NCBI GenBank assembly: GCA_049426725.1
Contig: JBMSYN010000009.1
Coordinates: 1 to 64,000 of the forward strand
DNA: 64,000 nt
DNA from: UBA961 sp049426725
GTDB taxonomy: Bacteria > Bacteroidota > Ignavibacteria > Kapaibacteriales > UBA961
Direction: 5' to 3'
This document shows, piece after piece, positions 26,661-35,900 of the stretch. The notes under the pieces are model-generated. The model was not told the DNA's origin. It was given only the letters and a program-made list of their open reading frames with translations, and did not search any database. Numbering within the stretch: the first letter of the stretch is position 1; each line of letters opens with the position of its first letter. A program made the translations under genes and the position numbers.

Positions 26661-27857
26661 ATGGGCTTTTCAAACGTCATAGCACAACATAGAGTAAAGA
26701 CAATGCTTTCCGGCGCACTGAAAGAACAAGCCATTGCGCATGCATACTGCTTTTATGGTGAAGAAGGAATAGGCAAAGATGCTCTCGCTATTGCATTTGC
26801 TCAAATACTCAATTGTTCTAATCCCAGAACAATGCCTGATGGTATCATTGATGCATGTGAAGAATGTAAGAATTGCTTGGACGCAAAACGTTTAGAACAT
26901 CCCAATCTCATGTTCATTACAGCATTGCCTGCCGGAAAAGTCAATGCAAAAACAGAAGATTCTCCCCTATTACAACTATCTGATGACATGCTTGAAATCT
27001 ACAAGCAAGAGATGATTCTTAAAGCGGAAGATCCATATCACACCATTTCGATTCCGAATGCTCAAACCATTCGCATTGCTTCCATCAGAGAGATAAAAAA
27101 ACAAGTTAAGATGAGCGCGACACAAGGTGGTCGAAGAGTATTCATCATCTCCCAAGCAGATAGAATGAATATGGAAGCAGCCAATGCATTCCTCAAAACG
27201 CTGGAAGAACCTCATGAGAATATCACATTCATTTTGACAACATCAAAAAAAGACGCTTTGCCTCAAACCATTCTTTCGCGTTGTCAGCAGGTATATTGCG
27301 ATCTCCTTCCGAATACAGATCTCATCGATGCATTATGCGAAAAACATGGAATATCAATATCCGAAGCTCAATTGATTGAAGCATTTGCACAAGGAAGTTA
27401 TGGTCGAGCACTATCGTTCATGAATGAAGACATTCAATCAATGAGAAGTGATATTATCGATGTACTAAGGAGTGCATTGAAGAGGAAACACTATAGATTG
27501 GAATTGCTGCAACATTTGGAACGAGTGATTGCCGACAAAGATCGAATCAAGCAGGAATTGTTATTGAGAATGCTTGCATTGTGGCTGAGAGATTGTCATT
27601 ATGCATCCATCATTCAAGATACCAATGATGGAATCATGAATATAGATCAAATTGATTCCATCAGAAAATTTGCAAGTGCATTCCCCAATGCAGATTACCA
27701 TGCAATTTTGAAGATGATAGAACAGTCAATAGAGCATGTACGCAGAAATGTAAATGGGAATCTCATTATGCTGACAACAATGCTGGCTTGTCGAGAAGGA
27801 TTTTTGTTGAATACACAAGAATTCATAGATCATGCACCAAAGGATATGACACGATGA
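26661..27857 (+). CDS. holB: DNA polymerase III delta-prime-like clamp-loader subunit
   Basis: A 398-aa AAA+ protein of the DnaX/HolB family. Starting at ATG 26661 it reads MGFSNVIAQHRVKTMLSGAL, the usual beginning of delta-prime. The Walker A-like loop is GEEGIGKDA, and four cysteines (LNC, then CEECKNC) form the clamp-loader zinc module. The SRC motif appears as ILSRCQQV, and FLKTLEEPHENITFILTTS is typical. The region between the zinc module and the sensor carries a longer insertion than usual. An earlier ATG at 26631 lies in the ftsH terminator hairpin and is rejected. The stop overlaps the start of the LptF/G gene (ATGA). Confidence 0.88.
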   Translation: MGFSNVIAQHRVKTMLSGALKEQAIAHAYCFYGEEGIGKDALAIAFAQILNCSNPRTMPDGIIDACEECKNCLDAKRLEHPNLMFITALPAGKVNAKTEDSPLLQLSDDMLEIYKQEMILKAEDPYHTISIPNAQTIRIASIREIKKQVKMSATQGGRRVFIISQADRMNMEAANAFLKTLEEPHENITFILTTSKKDALPQTILSRCQQVYCDLLPNTDLIDALCEKHGISISEAQLIEAFAQGSYGRALSFMNEDIQSMRSDIIDVLRSALKRKHYRLELLQHLERVIADKDRIKQELLLRMLALWLRDCHYASIIQDTNDGIMNIDQIDSIRKFASAFPNADYHAILKMIEQSIEHVRRNVNGNLIMLTTMLACREGFLLNTQEFIDHAPKDMTR

Positions 27858-28945
27858 CACTTTTAGATCGGTATATCATCAGACAATTCCTTGGTACATT
27901 CATTTTTAGCATGATGGCTTTATGCATCATATTCCTCATCGTGAATGTGATGGAAACGCTCGACAAATTCATCGATCAGAATATTTCCATTCAAACAATT
28001 GCATCATATTATTTGAATTTTCTTCCTGAGATCATCAAATTGCTCACACCCATTGCGATGCTTATGGCGGGCTTGTTTTCGATAGGAAAATTGTCAAATC
28101 TCAATGAAATCACAGCCATGAAATCAGGTGGGATGAGTTTATACAGGCTCATGTTCCCTCTGTTCATAGTGAGTATTTGTATTACACTGGGTCATCTCTA
28201 TTTCAATGGATGGATTGTACCTGAATCAAATGCAAAAAAGTTGGCTATTGAACGCAATCAGCTAAAAAAGCAGACAGTTTCTTCAACCTTGTTCAATGTC
28301 TATCTCAGAGATTCGGATACCAAGAATATCATCATGAACAATTATGATGGGATTCTCAAGTATGGCTCCGGAATCATCATAGAAGAATTTACTTCCGAGA
28401 TGCATCCTCGTATCAAGAAAAGAATAGACGCAGAGCATTTGCATTGGGATACCATATCCAAACAATGGTTGGCTATCAATGTTCATGAAAGAACATTGTC
28501 TGAAGATTCCTCATTCAAGATTCGATTTACATCGCATGATACCTTACCGGTGCAGCTCACTACAAGACATGATGATATTGTTCGCATGCAACAAACACCT
28601 GATGAATTGAATTTTGATGAACAAAAGGCATATATCGCGGTATTAGAGCGTGGAGGAAAGGATACACGGAGACAAATGATAGAATATCATGGGCAATATG
28701 CTTTCCCTTTTGCAAATATCATCGTTATTCTTTTTGCCATACCATTTTCAGCCATTCGTAAAAAAAGCGGACTTGCTTTGGAAATTGCAACGGCAATGGT
28801 TGTGTCTTTTTTATATCTGGCATTTACCAAGATTGGTCAAAACATAGGCTATTCAATGGATATTGATCCATTGCTGGTGGGCTGGTTTCCCAATATGTTG
28901 TTTTTCACCATTGCGATTCTCAATATCTTCAGAATGCGCACCTGA
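27854..28945 (+). CDS. LptF/LptG family lipopolysaccharide export permease
   Basis: A 363-aa YjgP/YjgQ-family membrane protein of the ABC machine (LptB2FG) that extracts LPS from the inner membrane. It has an N-terminal helix group (TLLDRYIIRQFLGTFIFSMM and two more by residue 85), a periplasmic beta-jellyroll domain in the middle (about 120-270) and C-terminal helices from about residue 275. The NEITAMKSGGMSLYRLMFP coupling-helix region is clear. Whether it is F or G is not decided. The frame reaches upstream to 27788, but ATG 27854 overlaps the holB stop as ATGA and gives the family N-terminus. Confidence 0.88.
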   Translation: MTLLDRYIIRQFLGTFIFSMMALCIIFLIVNVMETLDKFIDQNISIQTIASYYLNFLPEIIKLLTPIAMLMAGLFSIGKLSNLNEITAMKSGGMSLYRLMFPLFIVSICITLGHLYFNGWIVPESNAKKLAIERNQLKKQTVSSTLFNVYLRDSDTKNIIMNNYDGILKYGSGIIIEEFTSEMHPRIKKRIDAEHLHWDTISKQWLAINVHERTLSEDSSFKIRFTSHDTLPVQLTTRHDDIVRMQQTPDELNFDEQKAYIAVLERGGKDTRRQMIEYHGQYAFPFANIIVILFAIPFSAIRKKSGLALEIATAMVVSFLYLAFTKIGQNIGYSMDIDPLLVGWFPNMLFFTIAILNIFRMRT

Positions 28946-28963
28946 TTCTTTCCATGGATTTCG

Positions 28964-28971
28964 TACTTTTG
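28964..28971 (+). promoter_or_regulatory. Candidate Bacteroidota-type -7 element
   Basis: TACTTTTG matches TAnnTTTG and sits 24 nt before the ATG of the IcmF-like gene. No convincing -33 TTTG is seen at the right distance, so confidence is low. Confidence 0.3.
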
Positions 28972-28995
28972 TCAACTGAAATTTGAGTGAATTCT

Positions 28996-30423
28996 ATGTC
29001 ATTGCCACATACTCCATATCAATCAAAAAACACTTTGCGAATTGTGACCGCTGCTTCATTGTTTGATGGTCATGATGCAGCCATTAACATCATGCGCCGA
29101 ATCATTCAAGGTTCAGGTGCGGAAGTTATTCATCTTGGCCATAATCGAGCTGCAATGGAAGTAGTGGATTGTGCGATTCAAGAAGATGCTCAAGCGATTG
29201 CCATGACAAGTTATCAGGGTGGTCATGTAGAATATTTCAAATACATGCATGATTTGCTTAAAGAGAAAAATGCTGGTCATATCAAGATTTTCGGTGGTGG
29301 CGGCGGAACAATCCTTCCGAGTGAAATTCAAGAATTGCATGATTATGGCATCGATCGCATTTATTCTCCAGATGATGGAAGATCTCTTGGCTTGCAAGGA
29401 ATGATCAATGACTTATTAGAGCAATCGGATTTTGAAACACCCGATACATTCAGCGGAGAGGCTCTGTGGAGCGCAATGCTTGAAAAAGATCCACGAGCTC
29501 TTGCTCAAGGAATTTCTTTGATAGAGAGAGGCTCTATCACCAATGAAGTGATTTCTGAAAAGGCAAAGAAGGCTTCATCATCAATACCGGTTCTTGGGAT
29601 CACAGGTACAGGTGGCGCAGGAAAATCATCATTGACTGATGAGTTGATTTTGCGTTTTCTTGAAGACAATCCAACATTGCGACTCGCCGTTTTGTCAGTG
29701 GATCCTTCAAAAAGAAAGACAGGTGGAGCATTGCTTGGAGATCGCATTCGCATGAATGCAGTGAGTAATCCACGTGTGTATATGCGTTCTTTTGCAACTA
29801 GACAAGCCAATATTGCATTAAATCCAAATGTAAAGACAGCTATTGAGCTCATGAGGTATGCAGAATTTGATTTTATCATCGTGGAAACTGCAGGAATTGG
29901 TCAGAGTGATTCGGAAATCACTTCAATTGCTGATGTATCGCTATATGTGATGACCCCTGAATTTGGCGCAGCAACTCAACTCGAGAAGATTGACATGATT
30001 GACTATGCTGATTTGATAGCAATCAATAAATTCGACAAGCGTGGCTCATTGGATGCATTACGCGATGTGAGGAAACAATATCAACGCTCAAAGCAAGCAT
30101 GGGATTCTCAACCGGAAACTATGCCAGTGTTTGGAACAATTGCATCCCAATTCAATGATGCAGGCGTGAATGGTTTATATGCCGCAATCATAAAACGTTT
30201 TACGGCAATTGAACATGTAGGATTTTCATTTCATGTCGAAGAGAGATTGCAGAATAGCCAAAAGAAGTCCATCATACCACCAGATCGTACTCGCTATTTG
30301 GCCGAGATTACAGAAGAAAGCAAACGCTATGAAAAAATGATTGACGAGCAATCACAAATAGCACGATCCCTCTTTCAAGTTAAAGGAACGATGGATTTGC
30401 TTGCGCAAAAGAAGAAAGATTGA
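28996..30423 (+). CDS. Cobalamin-binding domain fused to MeaB/MeaI-type GTPase (N-terminal half of IcmF)
   Basis: A 475-aa protein with two modules. Residues about 12-135 are a B12-binding domain of the mutase type, with the cofactor-base-off motif SLFDGHDAAINIM, then TSYQGGH and FGGGGG. Residues about 195-420 are a MeaB-family G3E GTPase with ITGTGGAGKSSLTDEL (P-loop near 202), VETAGIGQSD and NKFDKRG (near 341). This is the exact N-terminal architecture of IcmF, isobutyryl-CoA mutase fused to its G-protein chaperone, which normally continues into a mutase TIM barrel of several hundred residues. Here the protein stops in the linker (TMDLLAQKKKD) and the opposite strand starts a different gene one base later. 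A mutase subunit elsewhere in the genome is likely. ATG 28996 is preferred over GTG 28987. Confidence 0.88.
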   Translation: MSLPHTPYQSKNTLRIVTAASLFDGHDAAINIMRRIIQGSGAEVIHLGHNRAAMEVVDCAIQEDAQAIAMTSYQGGHVEYFKYMHDLLKEKNAGHIKIFGGGGGTILPSEIQELHDYGIDRIYSPDDGRSLGLQGMINDLLEQSDFETPDTFSGEALWSAMLEKDPRALAQGISLIERGSITNEVISEKAKKASSSIPVLGITGTGGAGKSSLTDELILRFLEDNPTLRLAVLSVDPSKRKTGGALLGDRIRMNAVSNPRVYMRSFATRQANIALNPNVKTAIELMRYAEFDFIIVETAGIGQSDSEITSIADVSLYVMTPEFGAATQLEKIDMIDYADLIAINKFDKRGSLDALRDVRKQYQRSKQAWDSQPETMPVFGTIASQFNDAGVNGLYAAIIKRFTAIEHVGFSFHVEERLQNSQKKSIIPPDRTRYLAEITEESKRYEKMIDEQSQIARSLFQVKGTMDLLAQKKKD

Positions 30424-30930
30424 TTATTTCTTCTCTGCGGCAATCAAGGAATCCAGTACTGTTTTCAGAATAAGCATCATAGTCCCTCTTGCCTGATCTG
30501 AAATGAGTTCTTCATCCTCGTCCTCCTCATCTTCAACGAGGAGTATTTCTGCAATCGAAGCAAGAAGATGTGGCTGTGGATATGCTTCAAGCATGCGTTC
30601 AATGACGGCTATGCCATCTCCTGCCGATTCCCCTTCAAGTGTCATCATGACATCGATGTTTTTATCTTCAATTTCATAAATATCATCTTCAGAAATAAGG
30701 TCAATTGGTGGACCATATTCATTGAATACCCTCCACACAACAATTCCGGCATACATGAGATTTTCTGATTCCTCAATTGTAAATTCTTCCGGAGGAGTCA
30801 TTAAATATTCAAGCAATGCTGGTTGTTGTTGTTCCAATGAATCTACCATTTCCATGGAGGTCTGTTCATCGAGGATGGTCATGGATTTCCACACTTCTTC
30901 AATGTGTTCAGGCTGGATGATTACTGACAT
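30424..30930 (-). CDS. Acidic protein of unknown function
   Basis: A 168-aa, strongly acidic soluble protein with no signal peptide. I do not recognise a family. It begins MSVIIQPEHIEEVWKSMTIL, has a Glu/Asp run (LLVEDEEDEDEELISDQ) before a C-terminal hydrophobic helix-like segment (ARGTMMLILKTVLDSLIAAE), and has spaced Leu and Met consistent with a mostly alpha-helical fold. It ends one base after the IcmF-like stop on the other strand and lies 9 nt downstream of the cysteine-cluster gene, with which it is probably cotranscribed. Codon use and the tight packing support a real gene. Confidence 0.7.
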   Translation of the reverse strand: MSVIIQPEHIEEVWKSMTILDEQTSMEMVDSLEQQQPALLEYLMTPPEEFTIEESENLMYAGIVVWRVFNEYGPPIDLISEDDIYEIEDKNIDVMMTLEGESAGDGIAVIERMLEAYPQPHLLASIAEILLVEDEEDEDEELISDQARGTMMLILKTVLDSLIAAEKK

Positions 30931-30939
30931 AATATACTC

Positions 30940-31221
30940 CTACGAGATTCGATGTGGATCGGTCAATATTTCCATGACCGACAAAAGTTGAAATGCTTCC
31001 TCATTGGTTTCTCCGCACATATCCTTCATAGGTTGTAATGAAGAGCATACCGAGGGTCTTTCCGGAGAATGAAAAAGAGAACAATGATTTTCTACAGTTA
31101 GATGAATGCAACGCATTCCGGCAGGTTTCCCATTTGGCATTCCTGGCAATGGACCTTTGATTGAGACAGCAATGCAACATGCACCACAACCAATCCTACA
31201 TTCAGAAACTGTTGAATGCAT
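30940..31221 (-). CDS. YkgJ family cysteine cluster protein
   Basis: A 93-aa protein with a cysteine pattern of the YkgJ/UPF0153 type: ECRIGCGACCIAVSIKGPLP near the N-terminus, then RCIHL, HCSLFHSPERPSVC and MCGE. These cysteines probably bind zinc or an iron-sulfur cluster; the function of the family is not established. The start ATG 31221 overlaps the nadE stop in TGATG; a TTG at 31224 is the other option. It follows nadE and precedes the acidic unknown on the same strand. Confidence 0.85.
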   Translation of the reverse strand: MHSTVSECRIGCGACCIAVSIKGPLPGMPNGKPAGMRCIHLTVENHCSLFHSPERPSVCSSLQPMKDMCGETNEEAFQLLSVMEILTDPHRIS

Positions 31222-33173
31222 CAATGTTCACTGAGAAATGCATCAATTTCTTCAATCCAAATGCGAGCATATGCATCACTTGGCATGCGCCAATCAGCAC
31301 GAGGGGATAGCGCGATAGAGCCTACTTTGACACCATCAGGCATGCTAGAACGTTTGAATTGCTGAGAGAAAAATCGCTGATAGAAGAATCGTAAATGTTC
31401 GGCAATTTGCTGCAATGTATAATCTTCTTTACATGCATGATAACATAGCATGATGATTTTTCGTGGTCCGAAACCATGACGCATCATATAATACAAGAAG
31501 AAATCATGAAGAACATAAGGGCCGATAATGTCTTCAGTTTTTTGAGCTATTTCGCCCTTATGCGTTAGCGGCATTAATTCAGGTGATACCGGTGTATCAA
31601 CTATTGCATGTAGAATGCTGCTCATGTGTTCATTCGGATGATTGTCAGCATAGAATTCAACGAGGTGTCTGACCAATGTTTTTGGCACACCTGCATTGAC
31701 ACCATACATACTCATGTGATCCCCATTATAGGTACACCAACCTAGAGCAAGTTCAGACATGTCACCTGTTCCTATCACCAAACCCGAATATTGGTTTGCG
31801 CAATCCATGAGAATTTGCGTACGCTCTCTGGCTTGAGCATTTTCATACACTATTGAATGATCATGCTCAGAATGTCCAATTTCTCGAAGATGCAATGCCA
31901 CAGAATCATGAATTGGAATCTCTCTCAGAGTTACACCACTCGTTTTGGCAAGCAACTGCGCATTGGAAAATGTGTGTTCTGATGTACCGGGACCAGGCAT
32001 GGTAATGGCAATGACATTTGAAGGATCGATATTCAGTATAGCACATGTTTCTAAACACACAATCAAGGCGAGTGTAGAGTCTAATCCGCCAGACAGTCCC
32101 ACAATCATGGATGTCATTCCCGTTCTTCTAAGCCTTCCCGCCAAACCCATAGCTTGAATATTCAAGATTTCATTGAATCGCTCTTGCGCATTCACTGTTG
32201 GAATGAATGGCATTGGATCAATCATTCGATACAAAATATCAACATCTACATCACGTAAAAGTGGCAATTCAAAAACGGTGAACGCCATGGCATGAGAAGC
32301 CTGCGTACGTGACAATGTGCGTCTTTCATGAAGCAAGACATCAATGTCAATGTCGGCATAAATGATATTGGTTTCAAATGTGAGATTATTTCTTTCTGCA
32401 AGCATGACCCCATTTTCGGCAATCATGGTATGACCCGAAAATACTGTATCCATCGTTGATTCCGATGGTCCTGAAGAAGCATATAAATATGCACTGATTG
32501 TTGATGCCGATTGCATATTGACAAGCGACCTTCGATATTCATTCTTCCCCACCAATGCATTGCTGGCAGAGAGATTTGCGATGATAAAGGCTCCTTGTTC
32601 AGCCATGAGTGAACTGGGAGGAATCATGCTCCAAAGATCTTCGCATAACTCAATTCCAAAAACAATTTTTCCTGTTTTGAATAGAAGATGAGATTGCAAT
32701 AAACATTCGATAGCATTCCCGGAGGAATCTTTCAACATAATCAAACTATCTTCTTGCAATTCATCGCCGGATACGAACCAACGAGCTTCATAAAACTCAT
32801 GATGATTTGGTATGATTGTTTTGGGAACTAAAGCATGAATTGTGCCACCCTCAAGAACTGCCGCACAATTGTACAATTTTCCTTCATGCTGTATGGGGAC
32901 ACCCGCGATGACAATTACACCGGATGGAACATGTTCTGCAATGGAGCATATTCCATGCATGGCAGAAGCAATCAATTGCTCTTGGAAAAATAAATCACCG
33001 CATGTATAGCCGGTCAGCGATAATTCAGGAAATACAATGATTTGAGCACCATTGGACATAGCTTCATTCATCGCCTGCACATGACATTCCACATTATGGG
33101 GTATGTCTGCAATGCGTAATTCATGAGAAATTACGGCAACTCTACAAAGGGATAGCGAAGACAATGTCATCAT
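31221..33173 (-). CDS. nadE: Glutamine-dependent NAD+ synthase
   Basis: A 650-aa two-domain enzyme catalysing the last step of NAD synthesis (deamido-NAD to NAD with glutamine as amide donor). The N-terminal nitrilase-type glutaminase domain has its Glu-Lys-Cys triad at about E50 (VFPELSLTGY), K118 (LVPKTIIPN) and C177 (GIELCEDLW). The C-terminal synthetase has the PP-loop SGGLDST at 361-367. Start ATG 33173 overlaps the upstream glycosyltransferase stop by one base (TAATG), and its own stop overlaps the cysteine-cluster gene, indicating translational coupling on both sides. Confidence 0.95.
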   Translation of the reverse strand: MMTLSSLSLCRVAVISHELRIADIPHNVECHVQAMNEAMSNGAQIIVFPELSLTGYTCGDLFFQEQLIASAMHGICSIAEHVPSGVIVIAGVPIQHEGKLYNCAAVLEGGTIHALVPKTIIPNHHEFYEARWFVSGDELQEDSLIMLKDSSGNAIECLLQSHLLFKTGKIVFGIELCEDLWSMIPPSSLMAEQGAFIIANLSASNALVGKNEYRRSLVNMQSASTISAYLYASSGPSESTMDTVFSGHTMIAENGVMLAERNNLTFETNIIYADIDIDVLLHERRTLSRTQASHAMAFTVFELPLLRDVDVDILYRMIDPMPFIPTVNAQERFNEILNIQAMGLAGRLRRTGMTSMIVGLSGGLDSTLALIVCLETCAILNIDPSNVIAITMPGPGTSEHTFSNAQLLAKTSGVTLREIPIHDSVALHLREIGHSEHDHSIVYENAQARERTQILMDCANQYSGLVIGTGDMSELALGWCTYNGDHMSMYGVNAGVPKTLVRHLVEFYADNHPNEHMSSILHAIVDTPVSPELMPLTHKGEIAQKTEDIIGPYVLHDFFLYYMMRHGFGPRKIIMLCYHACKEDYTLQQIAEHLRFFYQRFFSQQFKRSSMPDGVKVGSIALSPRADWRMPSDAYARIWIEEIDAFLSEH

Positions 33174-34843
33174 TAATTGCTCATTTTGGTTGTTTTCACA
33201 CGAAAAACAGTAAATCCGTGGAATTCTCCGATGGCTTCCATTCGGGGATCATCCTGCATTTCATTGGCTCTTTTGGTTTTTGCTATGAAAAATACGGGCT
33301 TTTTTGATGCACCATTCAATAATTCTTCATCTGATAGTCGCGCATAATCAGGAAAATCAGATGGAGGAAGTTTATTTGCATAGAACAAATGGGCATAGCT
33401 TTTAAATCCCGAAGGATATATGAGAACATCCTTTCCAATCATCGACTGATAAAATGAAATGGGAGAAGACTGAGTATATCCTTCAATCTTGGGAGCTATG
33501 ACAGGTAAAAATGCCATCAATCCAAACATTGTGGAAAGACAAAGAAGCAGAAGTCCTTTTTCCAATAATTGCTGCTTTCGCAGAAAGTAAATGGAAATCA
33601 TGACAATGCAGAAATATACTATACCAATGCTTAATTCATAACCAGACCACGAAACTGGCGCTGTGAGATTCATCCTTGCGAATTCGTCTTTTATCATTGG
33701 TAGTAGTGAGGCAACATTCAATCCAATCATTGGTACAATCAAAAGAAGCATTGTCCAAACGAATGCGCCAATTGACAAACCGATAATCATACCTTTTGAT
33801 ATCTCCCTTTTTTGAAGCAATTCTTTCACTGCAATTGAACTCAAAAAAGTTAATGGCAAATAACAAAGAGATGAGTAATGAACGATTTTTGTTTTGACAA
33901 TTGAGAAAAGAATGAGCGTCAACCAAAACACAATCATCATCAAACGAATGTCTTGAGTAGTTGATGTTCTGACAACTAATTTTTTGAATGCAAAAATTGA
34001 TGCCGGGAAACAACCGATAAGCAGAATGATTGCATGATAATAAAATGGTCCAGAATGTCCTGCATCTCCGGTTGAAAACAATCGTATCTGATAGCGAATG
34101 AATTCATTGATGAACCACGTTCCATTTTGCATGATTTCGAGTCCAAACCATAAGAATGCAGTGAGGGCAGCACAAATCGTCATGCCGAGAGTCCACTTTG
34201 CTGCATGGATTAGCCGGGTTACATCTTTTTCTTTAGCATAATCAAGAATTGCAAAGATGAAGAATGTTCCTGCAGACATGATATATGCAACTGGACCTTT
34301 TGTCAAGATTGCAAGTCCTATGCAAATACCGCTGATTGCAATGGAAGCAAAAAATCGCTCTTTCAGTGCCGGCAACTTGGGAAGAAGAATCCCAAGTATG
34401 ATAAATAGATTGAACCAAGGATCGATGATTCCTGACTTGAAATAAAAATGTGGCAAGAATGAACCTGCATACATCATTGGCCATAATAAACCGATTGTTC
34501 GACCTTGCAATTGTTTTCCAATCAGAAATAATACCGGCAAAGTGATTGCCCCGCAGATTGCATTTGGAAACCGCGCAGCAAATTCATTGATGCCAAATAC
34601 ATGCATTGAGAATGCTTGCATCCACAAGAACAGTGGTGGTTTTTCCCAGAAGGGTTGATAGTCGATATACACTCGTAGATAATCACCTGTGAGTATCATC
34701 TCGCGAGCGGCTTCGGCAAAATTGATTTCATCCCAATCGAATAAATGTACAGAGCCAAGAAAAGGGACAAATAACAAAAGACCGATGATGAACAGCATCA
34801 TTGGGATAAATCGATCATATATGCGAGATTGTTCACCGAGCAT
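33173..34843 (-). CDS. Glycosyltransferase family 39 / ArnT-like membrane protein
   Basis: A 556-aa polytopic protein with about 11-12 hydrophobic segments. The N-terminal loop after the first helix has the catalytic-type acidic motif (FLGSVHLFDWDEINFAEAAREMILTGDYL) followed by a periplasmic PFWEKPPLFLWMQA stretch, the arrangement of dolichyl- or polyprenyl-phosphate-sugar transferases (PMT_2/ArnT). It would transfer a sugar from a lipid carrier to lipid A, a protein or an envelope glycan. Neighbouring GDP-fucose synthase suggests an envelope-glycan role, though the donor is unknown. It overlaps fcl upstream by 11 nt and nadE downstream by 1 nt. Confidence 0.85.
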   Translation of the reverse strand: MLGEQSRIYDRFIPMMLFIIGLLLFVPFLGSVHLFDWDEINFAEAAREMILTGDYLRVYIDYQPFWEKPPLFLWMQAFSMHVFGINEFAARFPNAICGAITLPVLFLIGKQLQGRTIGLLWPMMYAGSFLPHFYFKSGIIDPWFNLFIILGILLPKLPALKERFFASIAISGICIGLAILTKGPVAYIMSAGTFFIFAILDYAKEKDVTRLIHAAKWTLGMTICAALTAFLWFGLEIMQNGTWFINEFIRYQIRLFSTGDAGHSGPFYYHAIILLIGCFPASIFAFKKLVVRTSTTQDIRLMMIVFWLTLILFSIVKTKIVHYSSLCYLPLTFLSSIAVKELLQKREISKGMIIGLSIGAFVWTMLLLIVPMIGLNVASLLPMIKDEFARMNLTAPVSWSGYELSIGIVYFCIVMISIYFLRKQQLLEKGLLLLCLSTMFGLMAFLPVIAPKIEGYTQSSPISFYQSMIGKDVLIYPSGFKSYAHLFYANKLPPSDFPDYARLSDEELLNGASKKPVFFIAKTKRANEMQDDPRMEAIGEFHGFTVFRVKTTKMSN

Positions 34844-35900
34844 ATTCAGGACCTTTTATTCGATACTCCTCAATAATAGCCCGAAGTCCATCTTCCAATT
34901 GAATGGAATGCTTCCATCCTGCCAATGCAGCTTTTTCAACATTGAGTACTTTTCTGGGAGTACCATCGGGTTTGGAAGAATCGAAATGTAATTCTCCATT
35001 GAAGCCAACAAGTGAGGCAATCGTGTGAGCAATCTCTTGTATCTCTATATCAATTCCTGTCCCAATATTATAGCAATAGTCATTTGCTTGTGCATCTACA
35101 TGCTCGAGAAAATGAATCACCGCATTTGCACAATCCTGAGCATGCAAGAATTCTCGTCTTGCTTTGCCTGTCCCCCATAATGTCAAAGCATTCGGTTTGA
35201 TTCCAATGCTAGCCAAACAATCATACACATGTTCATCTGTAGAAAGATTCCAATCATTCGGTATGCCAATGGACAGATCTTTTCGAATGGACACAACATT
35301 TCCCTCACTTGCATACTTTGCCAGAAAACATTTTCGTATGATGGCAGGAATGACATGTGAGTTCATGAGATGATAATTATCATTTCTTCCATAGAGATTT
35401 GTTGGCATGAGTGACAAGAAATTCGATCCATATTGCACATGATATGCATGGCATAAACCTATTGCAGATATTTTCGCAATTGCATATGCTTCATTGGTTT
35501 TTTCCAATGCCCCTGTGAGCAAAGATGTTTCCCTGATTGGTTGCTCAGCTAGTTTTGGATAAATGCATGAAGATCCCAAATTGATGAGTTTCTTTACTCC
35601 ATGCAAATGAGCTGCATGTATAACATTCAAGGCAATTGCCATATTGTCATGAATGAATTCTGCAGGGAATGTACTGTTTGCATGTATTCCCCCAACTTTT
35701 GCTGCTGCAAGAATTACATATTCCGGTTTCTGATCATCAAAAAAGTCAAGAACATCTTGCTGATTGCATAAGTCAACTTCCGATTTTGATGCCGTAAGCA
35801 AACATGCATAGCCCTGCTCTTGCAAGGAAGCAAGTATCGCACTGCCAACCATTCCATTATGTCCGGCTACATATATGCGTGCATCCTTTGCAACAGTCAT
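34833..35900 (-). CDS. fcl: GDP-L-fucose synthase
   Basis: A 355-aa short-chain dehydrogenase/reductase that epimerises and reduces GDP-4-keto-6-deoxymannose to GDP-L-fucose. The NADP-binding motif GHNGMVGSA is at about residues 13-21; the catalytic set is in GSSCIYPKLAEQPIRE (Ser) and NEAYAIAKISAIG (Tyr-x3-Lys). LMPTNLYGRNDNYHLMNSHVIPA is typical of Fcl/WcaG. Its partner Gmd is not in the window. Length is slightly above the usual 310-320 because of an insertion after the substrate-binding region. ATGA overlap with the upstream exported protein gene and an 11-nt overlap with the glycosyltransferase place it in a coupled operon. Confidence 0.93.
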   Translation of the reverse strand: MTVAKDARIYVAGHNGMVGSAILASLQEQGYACLLTASKSEVDLCNQQDVLDFFDDQKPEYVILAAAKVGGIHANSTFPAEFIHDNMAIALNVIHAAHLHGVKKLINLGSSCIYPKLAEQPIRETSLLTGALEKTNEAYAIAKISAIGLCHAYHVQYGSNFLSLMPTNLYGRNDNYHLMNSHVIPAIIRKCFLAKYASEGNVVSIRKDLSIGIPNDWNLSTDEHVYDCLASIGIKPNALTLWGTGKARREFLHAQDCANAVIHFLEHVDAQANDYCYNIGTGIDIEIQEIAHTIASLVGFNGELHFDSSKPDGTPRKVLNVEKAALAGWKHSIQLEDGLRAIIEEYRIKGPEYAR

